From Actinoplanes sp040639655 (GTDB lineage Bacteria; Actinomycetota; Actinomycetes; Mycobacteriales; Micromonosporaceae): a stretch of 64,000 nt of DNA. Below, one piece after another: positions 52,537-61,493 of this stretch; within the stretch, counting starts at the first letter, position 1; each line of letters starts with the position of its first letter. The translations under genes and the position numbers were made by a program. Location of the stretch: positions 372,001 through 436,000 of the forward strand of contig NZ_JBFAAI010000001.1 of assembly GCF_040639655.1 (NCBI RefSeq). The letters run 5' to 3'. The notes below the pieces were generated by a model, which saw only the letters and a program-made list of their open reading frames with translations, had not been told where the DNA came from and ran no database searches.

Positions 52537-52700
52537 CCTGCCAGCAACCGCCCACCCTCCTGATTGTCCGAAGCCGGGGAGTTGATCTTGTGGGTGTCCG
52601 GCGGCCGGGTGATCTCCCGCGGGAACCGTGAACGCCGCGGACGAGACCTCCCGGCGATTCGGGCGGGACTGCCGTCCTTGCGGCTCGATTGCTGCGCGGC

Positions 52701-52706
52701 TAGCAT
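52701..52706 (+). promoter_or_regulatory. -10 element of leaderless HTH gene
   Basis: TAGCAT ends 6 nt before the ATG at 52713. Confidence 0.45.
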
Positions 52707-52712
52707 AGTCGC

Positions 52713-53420
52713 ATGCCAGCTGGAGGCGTGCCTAGTGGTCTTGCAGCCAGTGGTCGCAGGCGCGCGGAGGCAGCCGAGCTGCGGAAGATCGGGTGGTCGA
52801 TAAACGACATCGCGGTCCGGATGGGGATCGCCAAGTCGACCGCGTTCGCCTGGGTGCGGCACGTGCCACCCGACCCCGGCAGTGAACGGGCCAGGATGAA
52901 GCACGAGCTGGCGAAACTGCGTATCGCCGCCCGCTGGGACGCGTTCCGGGAGGAGCGTGACCGCCATCGTGCCGATGTGCGGGCGGCGGCCATGGGAGAG
53001 GTCGGCGGTCTCTCCGACCGGGACACGTTGCTTCTCGGCGCTGTCGTGTATCAGTGCGGGGGCGTCAAACCGGACCGTTTCGTCTTCACCGGCGATGACC
53101 CTGATCTGCTACTCCTCGTTCTGAAGTTCCTGCACCTGCACGGTTATGGCCCTGGCGACCTGAGCTATCGGGTGAACATCCGGGACGCAGCCGACGCTGA
53201 GGCGGCCGCTGACTGGTGGGCCCGGGTTCTGGGGATCCCTCGCGAGCGTTTCCGGAACGCGGCGGTCCGGAGGCACGTGCCGGGTGGTGGCCACCACCAC
53301 GGCCGCCTGGCGGTGACGGCGCCGAGGAGCCGGGAACTCTGCTGGCGGATCGAGGGTGTCGTCGCGGCGATCGCCGGTGAGGCCTCGTCCGCTTATCGCC
53401 TCCGTCCGGAGGACCGCTAG
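52713..53420 (+). CDS. HTH protein with a LAGLIDADG-like C-terminal region
   Basis: The 235-residue protein has an N-terminal resolvase/Xre-like helix-turn-helix (LRKIGWSINDIAVRMGIAKS). Its second half resembles actinobacterial proteins with a weak LAGLIDADG-like motif (here TLLLGAVVYQCGG) and a conserved SYRVNIRDAADAEAAADWWA. The metal-binding acidic residues of an active endonuclease are not obvious. Function is unknown. It lies directly upstream of tRNA-Gln (18 nt). Leaderless start at 52713. Confidence 0.7.
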   Translation: MPAGGVPSGLAASGRRRAEAAELRKIGWSINDIAVRMGIAKSTAFAWVRHVPPDPGSERARMKHELAKLRIAARWDAFREERDRHRADVRAAAMGEVGGLSDRDTLLLGAVVYQCGGVKPDRFVFTGDDPDLLLLVLKFLHLHGYGPGDLSYRVNIRDAADAEAAADWWARVLGIPRERFRNAAVRRHVPGGGHHHGRLAVTAPRSRELCWRIEGVVAAIAGEASSAYRLRPEDR

Positions 53421-53437
53421 GCTGTCGGTAGGAACAT

Positions 53438-53509
53438 TCGGCCGTGGTGTAATTGGCAACACTCTTGGTTTTGGTCCAAGCTTTCCGGGTTCGAGTCCTG
53501 GCGGCCGAG
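53438..53509 (+). tRNA. tRNA-Gln (anticodon TTG)
   Basis: A 72-nt cloverleaf: acceptor TCGGCCG / CGGCCGA, anticodon stem CTTGG / CCAAG with loop TTTTGGT giving anticodon TTG, and T-loop GGTTCGAGTCC. Discriminator is G and the CCA is not encoded. It lies upstream of glmU. Confidence 0.96.
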
Positions 53510-53596
53510 CAACTTCTGTGGTAATGCGAACCGGATGGTCAAGGGGTGGCGTGCGCTCACCCCTTGTACGCCACCGCCAAATCAATGGAGTTGCGC

Positions 53597-55036
53597 GTGA
53601 GCCAGGCCCCCAGCCGTACCGTTGTCGTCCTCGCCGCCGGTGAGGGGAAGCGGATGAAGTCCGCGACGCCCAAGGTTCTGCAGCCGTTGCTGGGTCGCAC
53701 CCTGCTGGGCCACGTGCTGGCCGTCGCGCAGGCGATCAACACCGACCGGACCCTGGTGGTCGTCGGGCACAAGGCGGACGAGGTCGGCGCGTTCCTGGAC
53801 CACGCCGCGCCGGAGGCGACGCCGGTGCTGCAGGCGGAGCAGAACGGCACGGGTCACGCGGTGCGGATCGCTCTGGACGCGACACCCGACCTGGCCGGCA
53901 CCGTGGTGGTGCTGAGCGGTGACGTGCCGCTGCTGCGCCCGGAGACGGTGGAGGCGCTGCTGGCCACGCATGAGCGGGCCGGTGCGGCGGCGACGGTGCT
54001 GAGCGCCGAGGTGGACGTGCCGGGTGGACTGGGCCGGATCGTGCGGGGCCCGGACGGCAATCTGGAGCGGATCGTCGAGGCGAAGGACGCCAGTGACGCG
54101 GAACGCCGGATCCGCGAGATCAACTCGGGTATCTACGCGTTCGACGCCGTGTTGCTGCGGGAGGCGCTGGGCAAGCTGTCGACCGACAACGCGCAGGGCG
54201 AGGAATACCTGACGGACGTCTTCGGGATCCTGGCGTCGCAGGGTCACCCGGTGGCGATCGAGGTGGCCGAGTTCGCGTTCGAGACGCTCGGCTGCAACGA
54301 CCGGGCCGAGCTGTCGAAGCTGCGGGTGCTGATGCGCGATCGGGTGAACGAGGCGTGGATGCGGTCGGGTGTGCTGCTGCTCGACCCGGCGACGACCTGG
54401 ATCGACGTGACGGCGACGCTGGAGCCGGACGCGGTGGTGGACCAGAATTCGCAGATCCTGGGGTCGAGCTCGGTGGCGACGGGTGCGGTGGTCGGCCCGG
54501 ACACCACGCTGATCGACACGGTGGTGGCGGAGGGTGCGACGGTTCTGCGTACGCATTCGATCGGTGCCGAGATCGGGCCGGACGCGTCGGTGGGGCCGTT
54601 CTCGTTCCTGCGTCCGGGGACCCGGCTGGCGCGCAAGGCGAAGATCGGCGGGTTCGTCGAGGCGAAGAACGCGGAGCTGGGTGAGGGCGCGAAGGTGCCA
54701 CATCTGACCTATGTGGGTGACGCGTCGATCGGTGCGCGGGCGAACATCGGGGCGGGCACGATTTTCGCGAACTATGACGGTGTGCGGAAGAGCCGGACGA
54801 CCGTGGGCGAGGCGGCGTTCGTCGGTTCGGACACGGTGCTGATCGCTCCGGTCGAGATCGGCCCGGGGGCGTACGTGGCGGCCGGCAGCGCGGTGGCGAA
54901 GGATGTTCCGGCCGGCAATCTGGGTGTGACGCGGGCGCCGCAGCGCAACATCGAGGGCTGGACGGTCCGGAAGCGGCCGGGCACGGTTTCGGCGGCCGCG
55001 GCGGAGGCTGCGGATATCACCTCTGAGCAGGAGTGA
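53597..55036 (+). CDS. glmU: Bifunctional UDP-GlcNAc pyrophosphorylase / GlcN-1-P acetyltransferase
   Basis: The 479-residue protein has the uridylyltransferase domain (LAAGEGKRMKSATPKVLQP at the N-terminus, 1-230) and a left-handed beta-helix acetyltransferase domain (about 255-450, GPDASVGPFSFLRPGT). It makes UDP-GlcNAc, the first sugar of peptidoglycan. GTG at 53597 has GGAG 6 nt upstream and is preferred to the ATG at 53585. Order glmU-prs-rplY-pth matches Rv1018c-Rv1014c. Confidence 0.95.
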   Translation: MSQAPSRTVVVLAAGEGKRMKSATPKVLQPLLGRTLLGHVLAVAQAINTDRTLVVVGHKADEVGAFLDHAAPEATPVLQAEQNGTGHAVRIALDATPDLAGTVVVLSGDVPLLRPETVEALLATHERAGAAATVLSAEVDVPGGLGRIVRGPDGNLERIVEAKDASDAERRIREINSGIYAFDAVLLREALGKLSTDNAQGEEYLTDVFGILASQGHPVAIEVAEFAFETLGCNDRAELSKLRVLMRDRVNEAWMRSGVLLLDPATTWIDVTATLEPDAVVDQNSQILGSSSVATGAVVGPDTTLIDTVVAEGATVLRTHSIGAEIGPDASVGPFSFLRPGTRLARKAKIGGFVEAKNAELGEGAKVPHLTYVGDASIGARANIGAGTIFANYDGVRKSRTTVGEAAFVGSDTVLIAPVEIGPGAYVAAGSAVAKDVPAGNLGVTRAPQRNIEGWTVRKRPGTVSAAAAEAADITSEQE

Positions 55037-55147
55037 TCCAGCTGGGGTGAGGCATGCCACGCGAGGGCCTCGAAACGTGGCGGTTACGTTGCCGCAAGGG
55101 ATACTTCACTGCGAACCCCACCCCCTATCCACGGGAGCAGCGAGTCG

Positions 55148-56128
55148 ATGGGCAGCATCGTCGCCGAGAACCGTAAGAGTCTGATGCTTTTCTCCGGCAG
55201 GGGTTTCCCCGAGCTGGCAGAGGAGATCGGCCAGGTGCTCGGCGTGGCGCCGACGCCGGCGGATTCGTATGAGTTCGCCAACGGGGAGATCTTTGTTCGT
55301 TTCAAGGATTCGGTGCGTGGCTCGGACGCCTTCGTCGTCCAGTCGGTGACCGAGGGCGTCAACCGGTGGGTCATGGAGACCCTGATCATGATCGACGCGC
55401 TGAAGCGGGGTTCGGCCAAGCGGATCACCGTGGTGCTGCCGTTCTACCCGTATTCGCGGCAGGACAAGAAGCACCGCGGCCGGGAGCCGATCTCCGCCCG
55501 GCTGGTGGCCGACCTGCTGAAGACGGCCGGTGCCAACCGGATCCTCACCGTCGACCTGCACACCGCGCAGATCCAGGGCTTCTTCGACGGTCCGGTGGAT
55601 CACCTGTTCGCGATGGACATTCTTGCCGACTACGTGCAGAAGAAGTACGCGGGCCGGCCGATGACCGTGGTGGCGCCGGACTCGGGCCGGGTGCGGGTGG
55701 CGGAGCGGTGGACGGACCGGCTGGGTGGCTGCCCACTGGCGTTCATCCACAAGACCCGTGACCCGTTGAAGCCGAACCAGGTGGTGGCGAACCGGGTGGT
55801 GGGTGAGGTCGAGGGCCGGGTCTGCCTGATCGTCGACGACATGATCGACACGGGCGGCACGATCGCGAAGGCTGCCGACATCCTGTTCCAGGAGGGTGCG
55901 GCGGACGTGATCGTGGCGTCGACGCACGCGCTGTTGTCGGACCCGGCGACGGAGCGCCTGAAGAACAGCAAGATCAGTGAGCTGGTGGTGACGAACACGC
56001 TGCCGCTGTCGCCGGAGAAGCGGCTCGACAAGATCACTGTGCTGTCGATCGCGCCGTTGCTGGCGCGGGCGATCCGTGAGGTGTTCGACGACGGATCGGT
56101 GACCACTTTGTTCGGTGGCCTCAGCTAG
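55148..56128 (+). CDS. prs: Ribose-phosphate diphosphokinase
   Basis: The 326-residue protein has the PRPP-synthetase motifs DLHTAQIQGFFDGPVDHL and the PRPP loop IVDDMIDTGGTIAKAA. It makes PRPP from ribose 5-phosphate and ATP for nucleotide, His and Trp synthesis, and in this group also for decaprenylphosphoryl-arabinose. It lies 110 nt after glmU. A terminator follows. Confidence 0.97.
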   Translation: MGSIVAENRKSLMLFSGRGFPELAEEIGQVLGVAPTPADSYEFANGEIFVRFKDSVRGSDAFVVQSVTEGVNRWVMETLIMIDALKRGSAKRITVVLPFYPYSRQDKKHRGREPISARLVADLLKTAGANRILTVDLHTAQIQGFFDGPVDHLFAMDILADYVQKKYAGRPMTVVAPDSGRVRVAERWTDRLGGCPLAFIHKTRDPLKPNQVVANRVVGEVEGRVCLIVDDMIDTGGTIAKAADILFQEGAADVIVASTHALLSDPATERLKNSKISELVVTNTLPLSPEKRLDKITVLSIAPLLARAIREVFDDGSVTTLFGGLS

Positions 56129-56139
56129 AAATCCGGCCG

Positions 56140-56169
56140 AAGGCGCTCGTCGTGCCGGCGGGCGCCTTT
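56140..56169 (+). terminator. Terminator of prs
   Basis: AAGGCGC pairs with GCGCCTT across a 15-nt loop, followed by TC. It lies 11 nt after the prs stop codon. The rest of the gap to rplY (56170-56504) has a 9-bp hairpin (GTCAGCGGG / CCCGCTGAC, 56218-56240) and no gene I can support. Confidence 0.7.
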
Positions 56170-56504
56170 CGCATGTGGTGCAACTTGCATCAGGAGAGTT
56201 GTTTTTTCGCAGGCGTCGTCAGCGGGGCGGACCCGCTGACCGATGCACGATCGTGGCAGGTAAGCTAGTACGGTTGCCACGGCGAGGGTGCTTCGTGGGC
56301 TGTTGAGGTTCGCAGCCTGCTCGAGGCGCCGTCATCGACGCGGTGCTCCGGGCCTGTGCCCAGCGCGCCCCCTTGCCCGGCAGCGCCAGGAACACCTTTC
56401 GCCGGCGACGTTCCGCGCCGACGGCGACCGCCATGCAGCACTGCCGGATACCGCAGCCGCAGACTTAGACGCAGCCCGCATCGAAGAGTTTCAGGAGTTT
56501 CCCC

Positions 56505-57113
56505 GTGTCCGAGGTAAAGATCAGCGCCGAGCCCCGCACCGAGTTCGGCAAGGGTGGTGCTCGCCGCACGCGCCGGGCCGGCCTCGTGCCTGCCGTGCTG
56601 TACGGCCACGGCGAGAAGCCGCAGCACATCGCCCTCCCGGCCCGTGAGTTCGCGGCCGCCATCCGCCACGGCGGCATCAACCAGATTTTCACCATCGACA
56701 TCGCCGGCAACGCGGCGGCGACCCTCGCGCTGCCGAAGGCGATCCAGCGTGACCCGATCCGTGACACGTTCGAGCACGTCGACCTGCTGATCGTGAAGCG
56801 CGGCGAGCGGATCCAGGTGGACATCTCCGTCGTCCTGACGGGTGAGGCCGCCAAGAACACCCTGATCGTGCACGAGTCGAACACCGTCGCGGTGGTCGCC
56901 GAGGCGCTGCACCTGCCGTCCGAGCTGGAGGCGTCGATCGAGGGCCTCGAGGCGGGCTCGCACGTGACCGCCGGTGACGTGAAGCTGCCGAATGGCGTCG
57001 AGCTGGCCGTCGAGGCCGACACGGTCCTCGCGGTGATCAACGCGGCTCAGTCGAACGAGGAGGCTCCGGCCGAGGACGAGGCCGTCGCCACCGAGGGCGA
57101 CAGCGCGGAGTAA
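56505..57113 (+). CDS. rplY: 50S ribosomal protein L25 (CTC type)
   Basis: The 202-residue protein has an N-terminal L25 domain (EVKISAEPRTEFGKGGARR at the start) and the C-terminal TL5/CTC beta domain, with an acidic tail. It binds 5S rRNA. A strong AGGAG lies 7 nt before the GTG at 56505. A 15-bp terminator hairpin separates it from pth. Confidence 0.96.
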   Translation: MSEVKISAEPRTEFGKGGARRTRRAGLVPAVLYGHGEKPQHIALPAREFAAAIRHGGINQIFTIDIAGNAAATLALPKAIQRDPIRDTFEHVDLLIVKRGERIQVDISVVLTGEAAKNTLIVHESNTVAVVAEALHLPSELEASIEGLEAGSHVTAGDVKLPNGVELAVEADTVLAVINAAQSNEEAPAEDEAVATEGDSAE

Positions 57114-57142
57114 GTCCGTCACGCAGCAGCGGTAAGCCAGGG

Positions 57143-57176
57143 ATCAGGGAAAGTGCCGGACGGCACTTTCCCTGAT
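57143..57176 (+). terminator. Terminator between rplY and pth
   Basis: A perfect 15-bp stem (ATCAGGGAAAGTGCC and its complement) with a GGAC loop lies 29 nt after the rplY stop codon. No U-tract, but the stem is among the strongest in the window. Confidence 0.8.
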
Positions 57177-57193
57177 GTGTATGTGGAGGCGAT

Positions 57194-57781
57194 GTGGTGG
57201 ACGAGGCGCCGTGGCTGGTCGTCGGCCTCGGTAACCCGGGCCGGGAGTATTCCGGTAACCGGCACAACGTGGGTTTCATGGTGGCCGACCTGCTGGCATC
57301 GCGGGTGGGTGCGAAGTTCGGCCGGGCGAAGCGGGCACAGGCGGAGGTCGCCGAGGGGCGGCTGGGTTTCGGCGGTCCGAAGCTGGTGCTGCTGAAGCCG
57401 TTGACGTACATGAACCTGTCCGGCACTCCGGTGGTGTCGCTGGCGCAGTTCTTCAAAGTACCGGTGGCGAATGTGGTCGCGGTGCATGATGAGCTGGATG
57501 TGCCGTTCGGGCAGGTCAGGGCGAAACGAGGCGGCGGCGAAGGCGGTCACAACGGGCTCCGCTCGATGTCGAAGTCACTCGCGAGCAAGGAGTACGCGCG
57601 GGTGAGGTTCGGGATCGGCCGGCCCCCGGGACGGCAGGATCCGGCGGATTACGTGCTCTCCGACTTCTCCTCGGCGGAGCGCAAGGAGCTGGACTTCCTG
57701 GTGGACCGGGCGGCCGATGTGGTCGAGGCGATCGTCGTCGAGGGCATCGAGTGGGCGCAGAACAAGTACCACGGGATTTGA
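57194..57781 (+). CDS. pth: Peptidyl-tRNA hydrolase
   Basis: The 195-residue protein has the Pth signatures VVGLGNPGREYSGNRHNVGF (catalytic His within RHNVG), LKPLTYMNLSG and RGGGEGGHNGLRSM. It recycles peptidyl-tRNA. Start is GTG at 57194 or 57197; GGAGG lies 4 or 7 nt upstream. Downstream of rplY as in other actinobacteria. Confidence 0.96.
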   Translation: MVDEAPWLVVGLGNPGREYSGNRHNVGFMVADLLASRVGAKFGRAKRAQAEVAEGRLGFGGPKLVLLKPLTYMNLSGTPVVSLAQFFKVPVANVVAVHDELDVPFGQVRAKRGGGEGGHNGLRSMSKSLASKEYARVRFGIGRPPGRQDPADYVLSDFSSAERKELDFLVDRAADVVEAIVVEGIEWAQNKYHGI

Positions 57782-57881
57782 TCTCCATCTGACGGTGCCG
57801 TGACGCTGCCCGCGGTCGTCCGTTGGTCACTCGGACGCACGATGTTCGGTGCGTGGCCGACGTGACGGGAGGGGTTCCAGG

Positions 57882-59624
57882 ATGTCGCAGGACGTGTCCG
57901 AGGGCCGGGCGGACGCGTTGACCGAACCTACGGTGGCGTTGCCACAGGTGGCGCCTCCACCGGGTCACGGTGCGGCTAACCATCCGCCGGGCAATCAGGG
58001 CCCGCAGAGGCCGGCGGTACGCCGCGGCGGCCGCAACCGCCGGATACCCGGGCCGTCGGCAGGGGTGGAGAACGCCCCGCCGCTGGTGGTGAGCGGAGAG
58101 CCGGATCCGGCCCGCAACCAGGTCGTGGATCGGCTCGCCAAGGGCGGCCGTAACCGGTCGATGGCGGCACGTCCAGCGAGCCGGCCGTTCGTACGGACGC
58201 GGGGCCGGCACGCGGCGATGTCACGGCGGCAGGACTGGGAGCGCCGTTATGTGCGGAACCTGGTCCTGGCCGATCTGACGGCCGGTGTGGCGGCGGGGGC
58301 GGGTACGTTCGCGGTCCGGTTCGGTCATACGGTCACCGACTGGAACCGGATCTATCTGATCTGGTCGGCGCTGATGCCGGTGGTGCTGCTCCTGGTTCTG
58401 GTGGGGGCGCGGGCGTACGAGCGCCGGTATCTGTTCGTCGGCTCGGACGAGTACCAGCGGGTGCTGCGCGGCGGGGCGGGCCTGATCGGTGGTGCGGCCG
58501 TCGTGTCGTACGCCTTGAATCTGGATCTTGCCCGCTCGTACGTCCTGGTGGCGTTCCCGCTCGCGATAGCCGCCATCGTGGTGTTGCGGTTCGTGCTGCG
58601 CAAGCGGCTGCATCTGTCCCGGGCGCGCGGCAAGAATCTCCGTCGGGTGATCGTGGTCGGCCATGAACTGTCGGTCATCGGGATCACCCGGCAGCTGCGC
58701 CGGGAGCGGTATCACGGCTTGGAGGTGGTCGGCGCGTGCCTGCCCCCGGGCGCGGACGGCATCGGGGTGACCGATCTGCCGGTCTACGGGTCGTTCGAGG
58801 ACGTGGCGAGCGCGGTGAGCCAGGCGGACGCCGACACCGTGGTGGTGCTGAGCTGCCCGGAGCTGGACGGGGCGGCGTTGCGCCGGCTGGCGTGGCGGCT
58901 GGAGCGCGACGAGGTCGACCTGGTGGTGGCCAGTGCGCTGGTGGACGTGGCGGGTGCGCGGACCACGATCCGGCCGTTCGACGGGCTGCCGATGCTGCAT
59001 GTCGAGCATCCACGGCTGCACGGCGGCTCTCGGCTGGTCAAGGAGTTCGTCGATCGAGCCGGCGCGTTGCTTCTGCTGATCCTTCTCGGTCCTGTGCTTC
59101 TAGGCGTGGCGCTCTGCGTGGGCCTTACGTCCCGTGGACCGGTACTCTTTCGCCAGGTGCGCGTGGGACGTGACGGTCGGTTGTTCCGGATCTTCAAGTT
59201 CCGCAGCATGTACGTCGATGCCGAGGCGCGGCTTGCCGAGTTGAGGCACCTCAACGAGCACGACGGTGTGCTCTTCAAAATCCGCGACGACCCGCGTGTC
59301 ACCCCGGTCGGACGGTGGTTGCGCAGGTTCTCGCTCGACGAGCTGCCGCAGCTGCTGAACGTGCTGTCGGGGCGCATGTCGCTGGTCGGTCCGAGGCCGC
59401 CGTTGCCGACCGAGGCAGCCGCCTACGCCGACGACGTGCGGCGCCGGCTTGCCGTCAAGCCGGGGATGACCGGTCTCTGGCAGGTGTCGGGCCGGTCGGA
59501 CCTCTCCTGGGAGGAGGCGGTCCGGCTGGACCTGCGCTATGTCGAGAACTGGTCGCTGAGCTTGGATCTGGTGATCCTGCTCAGGACGGTGACCGCCGTG
59601 GTGCGGTCGTCGGGAGCGTACTGA
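57882..59624 (+). CDS. Polyprenyl glycosylphosphotransferase (exopolysaccharide priming)
   Basis: The 580-residue protein has an Arg/Pro-rich N-terminus (1-110), four N-terminal membrane helices, a CoA-binding_3 nucleotide-like domain (about 230-370), one more helix (about 390-412) and the sugar-transferase domain. That domain has FKFRSM, DELPQLLNVLSGRMSLVGPR and MTGLWQVSGRSDLSW. Such WbaP/CpsE-like enzymes transfer a sugar phosphate to undecaprenyl phosphate. The rest of an EPS cluster is not seen. It is followed 29 nt later by cysQ. GAGG precedes the ATG at 57882. Confidence 0.93.
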   Translation: MSQDVSEGRADALTEPTVALPQVAPPPGHGAANHPPGNQGPQRPAVRRGGRNRRIPGPSAGVENAPPLVVSGEPDPARNQVVDRLAKGGRNRSMAARPASRPFVRTRGRHAAMSRRQDWERRYVRNLVLADLTAGVAAGAGTFAVRFGHTVTDWNRIYLIWSALMPVVLLLVLVGARAYERRYLFVGSDEYQRVLRGGAGLIGGAAVVSYALNLDLARSYVLVAFPLAIAAIVVLRFVLRKRLHLSRARGKNLRRVIVVGHELSVIGITRQLRRERYHGLEVVGACLPPGADGIGVTDLPVYGSFEDVASAVSQADADTVVVLSCPELDGAALRRLAWRLERDEVDLVVASALVDVAGARTTIRPFDGLPMLHVEHPRLHGGSRLVKEFVDRAGALLLLILLGPVLLGVALCVGLTSRGPVLFRQVRVGRDGRLFRIFKFRSMYVDAEARLAELRHLNEHDGVLFKIRDDPRVTPVGRWLRRFSLDELPQLLNVLSGRMSLVGPRPPLPTEAAAYADDVRRRLAVKPGMTGLWQVSGRSDLSWEEAVRLDLRYVENWSLSLDLVILLRTVTAVVRSSGAY

Positions 59625-59653
59625 CAGGCGCGTCTGGAGTGAGGAGCGTGGGG

Positions 59654-60526
59654 ATGGGCGAGCAGACGAAGGCGTCGGCGCGCATAGCGGGGCCGAGGGA
59701 CACCGGTGAGGGCGGTGCTCCACCGGTGATCGATGCCGCGTTCGCCCGCTGGCTGGCGGACCGTGCCGGCCAGTTGCTCCTCCAGGTTCGCGCGGACACC
59801 GGGTACGCCGACGGCAAGGCCCTCAAGGCGGCCGGTGACCAGGCGGCGCACGAGCTGCTGCGGGCCGAGCTGGCCCGCTGGCGCCCGGCCGACGCGGTGC
59901 TGTCCGAGGAGGACGAGCAGTCGCGCGTGGCGTGGACCGAGGGCAACCGCCCGGACCGCCTGGGCGCGAACCGGGTCTGGATCGTGGACCCGCTGGACGG
60001 CACCCGTGAGTTCTCCGAGGAGGGCCGCGACGACTGGGCCGTGCACGTGGCGCTGTGGACGGCCGATTCGTCGGCGCCGGCCCGGCTGACCGCGGGCGCG
60101 GTGGCGATGCCGGCCCGGCACTGCACGCTCGCCACCGATCAGCCGCCGGCGTACCCGCCGATGCCGCTGGAGTCGGCGACCGGTGGCTCGATCAGGATCG
60201 CGGCGAGCCGGACCCGGCCGCCGGCGTTCGTGACGGGGCTGGCCGAGGACCTGGGCGCCGAGCTGGTGCCGATGGGATCGGCCGGGGTGAAGATCGCCGC
60301 GGTGATCAACGGTGAGGCGGACGCCTACGTGCATGCGGGCGGTCAGTACGAGTGGGACTCGGCCGCCCCGGTAGCTGTGGCGTTGGCCACGGGACTGCAC
60401 GCGTCCCGCGTCGACGGCAGCCCGCTGGCCTACAACCGGCCCGATCCGAAGTTGCCTGACCTGGTCGTATGTCGTAAAGATCTCGCTCCTCGGATGCTTG
60501 CTGCGTTGCAGCGGCATCTTCCGTAA
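59654..60526 (+). CDS. cysQ: 3'(2'),5'-bisphosphate nucleotidase CysQ-like
   Basis: The 290-residue protein is in the inositol-monophosphatase family, with the Glu pair SEEDEQS, the metal motif WIVDPLDGTREF (DPxDxT) and EWDSAAPVAV (WDxA). CysQ removes the 3'-phosphate from PAP or PAPS. The next two genes, cysD and cysN, make APS, supporting CysQ over a general inositol phosphatase. GAGGAG lies 7 nt before the ATG at 59654. Confidence 0.9.
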   Translation: MGEQTKASARIAGPRDTGEGGAPPVIDAAFARWLADRAGQLLLQVRADTGYADGKALKAAGDQAAHELLRAELARWRPADAVLSEEDEQSRVAWTEGNRPDRLGANRVWIVDPLDGTREFSEEGRDDWAVHVALWTADSSAPARLTAGAVAMPARHCTLATDQPPAYPPMPLESATGGSIRIAASRTRPPAFVTGLAEDLGAELVPMGSAGVKIAAVINGEADAYVHAGGQYEWDSAAPVAVALATGLHASRVDGSPLAYNRPDPKLPDLVVCRKDLAPRMLAALQRHLP

Positions 60527-60581
60527 CAATGGCGTCTGCCCTGCCGGCCGACATCGGAGAAAGGTCTGGGGACAGGAACCC

Positions 60582-61493
60582 ATGAGCCAGACGAAGCCCT
60601 ATCGCGTCTCGCATCTGGATGCACTCGAAGCGGAGAGCATCTTCATCATGCGAGAGGTCATGGCCGAGTTCGAGCGCCCCGCGCTGCTCTTCTCCGGCGG
60701 CAAGGACTCGATCGTGATGCTGCGCCTAGCGGAGAAGGCGTTCGCGCCGGCGCGCATACCGTTCCCGGTCATGCACATCGACACCGGCCACAACTTCGCC
60801 GAGGTGCTGGAGTACCGGGATTCCCGGGTCGCCGCCCTGGGCCTGAACCTGGTGGTCGCCAGCGTGCAGGAGGCGATCGACACCGGACTGGTCCGGGAGC
60901 TGCCGGACGGCACCCGTAACCGGATCCAGACGCCGGTGCTGCTCGCCGCTCAGGAGAAATACCGGTTCGACGCCCTCTTCGGCGGTGCCCGCCGGGACGA
61001 GGAGAAGGCCCGCGCCAAGGAGCGGATGTTCAGCTTCCGCGACGAGTTCGGCCAGTGGGACCCGAAGAACCAGCGGCCCGAGCTGTGGTCGCTCTACAAC
61101 GGGCGGCACCACCCGGGCGAGTCGATCCGGGTGTTCCCGCTGTCCAACTGGACCGAGCTGGACGTGTGGCACTACATCGCCAAGGAGAACATCCCGCTGC
61201 CGAACATCTATTACGCCCACGACCGTGAGGTCGTCGAGCGTAACGGGATGTTCTACGCGGTCAACGAGTTCATCCGGCTGCGTGACGGTGAGACGTCCGA
61301 GGTCCGCCGCGTGCGGTACCGGACCGTCGGCGACGCGTCGCAGACCGCGGCCGTGCTCTCCGACGCCGACACCGTCCAGAAGGTGATCGACGAGGTGGCC
61401 GCGACCCGGATCACCGAGCGTGGCGCCACCCGTGGCGACGACAGGGTCAGCGAGGCCGCGATGGAAGACCGTAAGCGAGAGGGTTACTTCTGA
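60582..61493 (+). CDS. cysD: Sulfate adenylyltransferase subunit 2
   Basis: The 303-residue protein has the PP-loop LLFSGGKDSIVML (SGGKDS at 38-43) and family motifs such as HIDTGHNF and RRDEEKARAKER. It adenylates sulfate to APS, powered by CysN. It follows cysQ by 55 nt and overlaps cysN by one base. Confidence 0.97.
   Translation: MSQTKPYRVSHLDALEAESIFIMREVMAEFERPALLFSGGKDSIVMLRLAEKAFAPARIPFPVMHIDTGHNFAEVLEYRDSRVAALGLNLVVASVQEAIDTGLVRELPDGTRNRIQTPVLLAAQEKYRFDALFGGARRDEEKARAKERMFSFRDEFGQWDPKNQRPELWSLYNGRHHPGESIRVFPLSNWTELDVWHYIAKENIPLPNIYYAHDREVVERNGMFYAVNEFIRLRDGETSEVRRVRYRTVGDASQTAAVLSDADTVQKVIDEVAATRITERGATRGDDRVSEAAMEDRKREGYF

Noticed and set aside
53582..55060. Minus-strand open frame opposite glmU
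   Set aside because: It is extremely Arg/His-rich and antisense to glmU.
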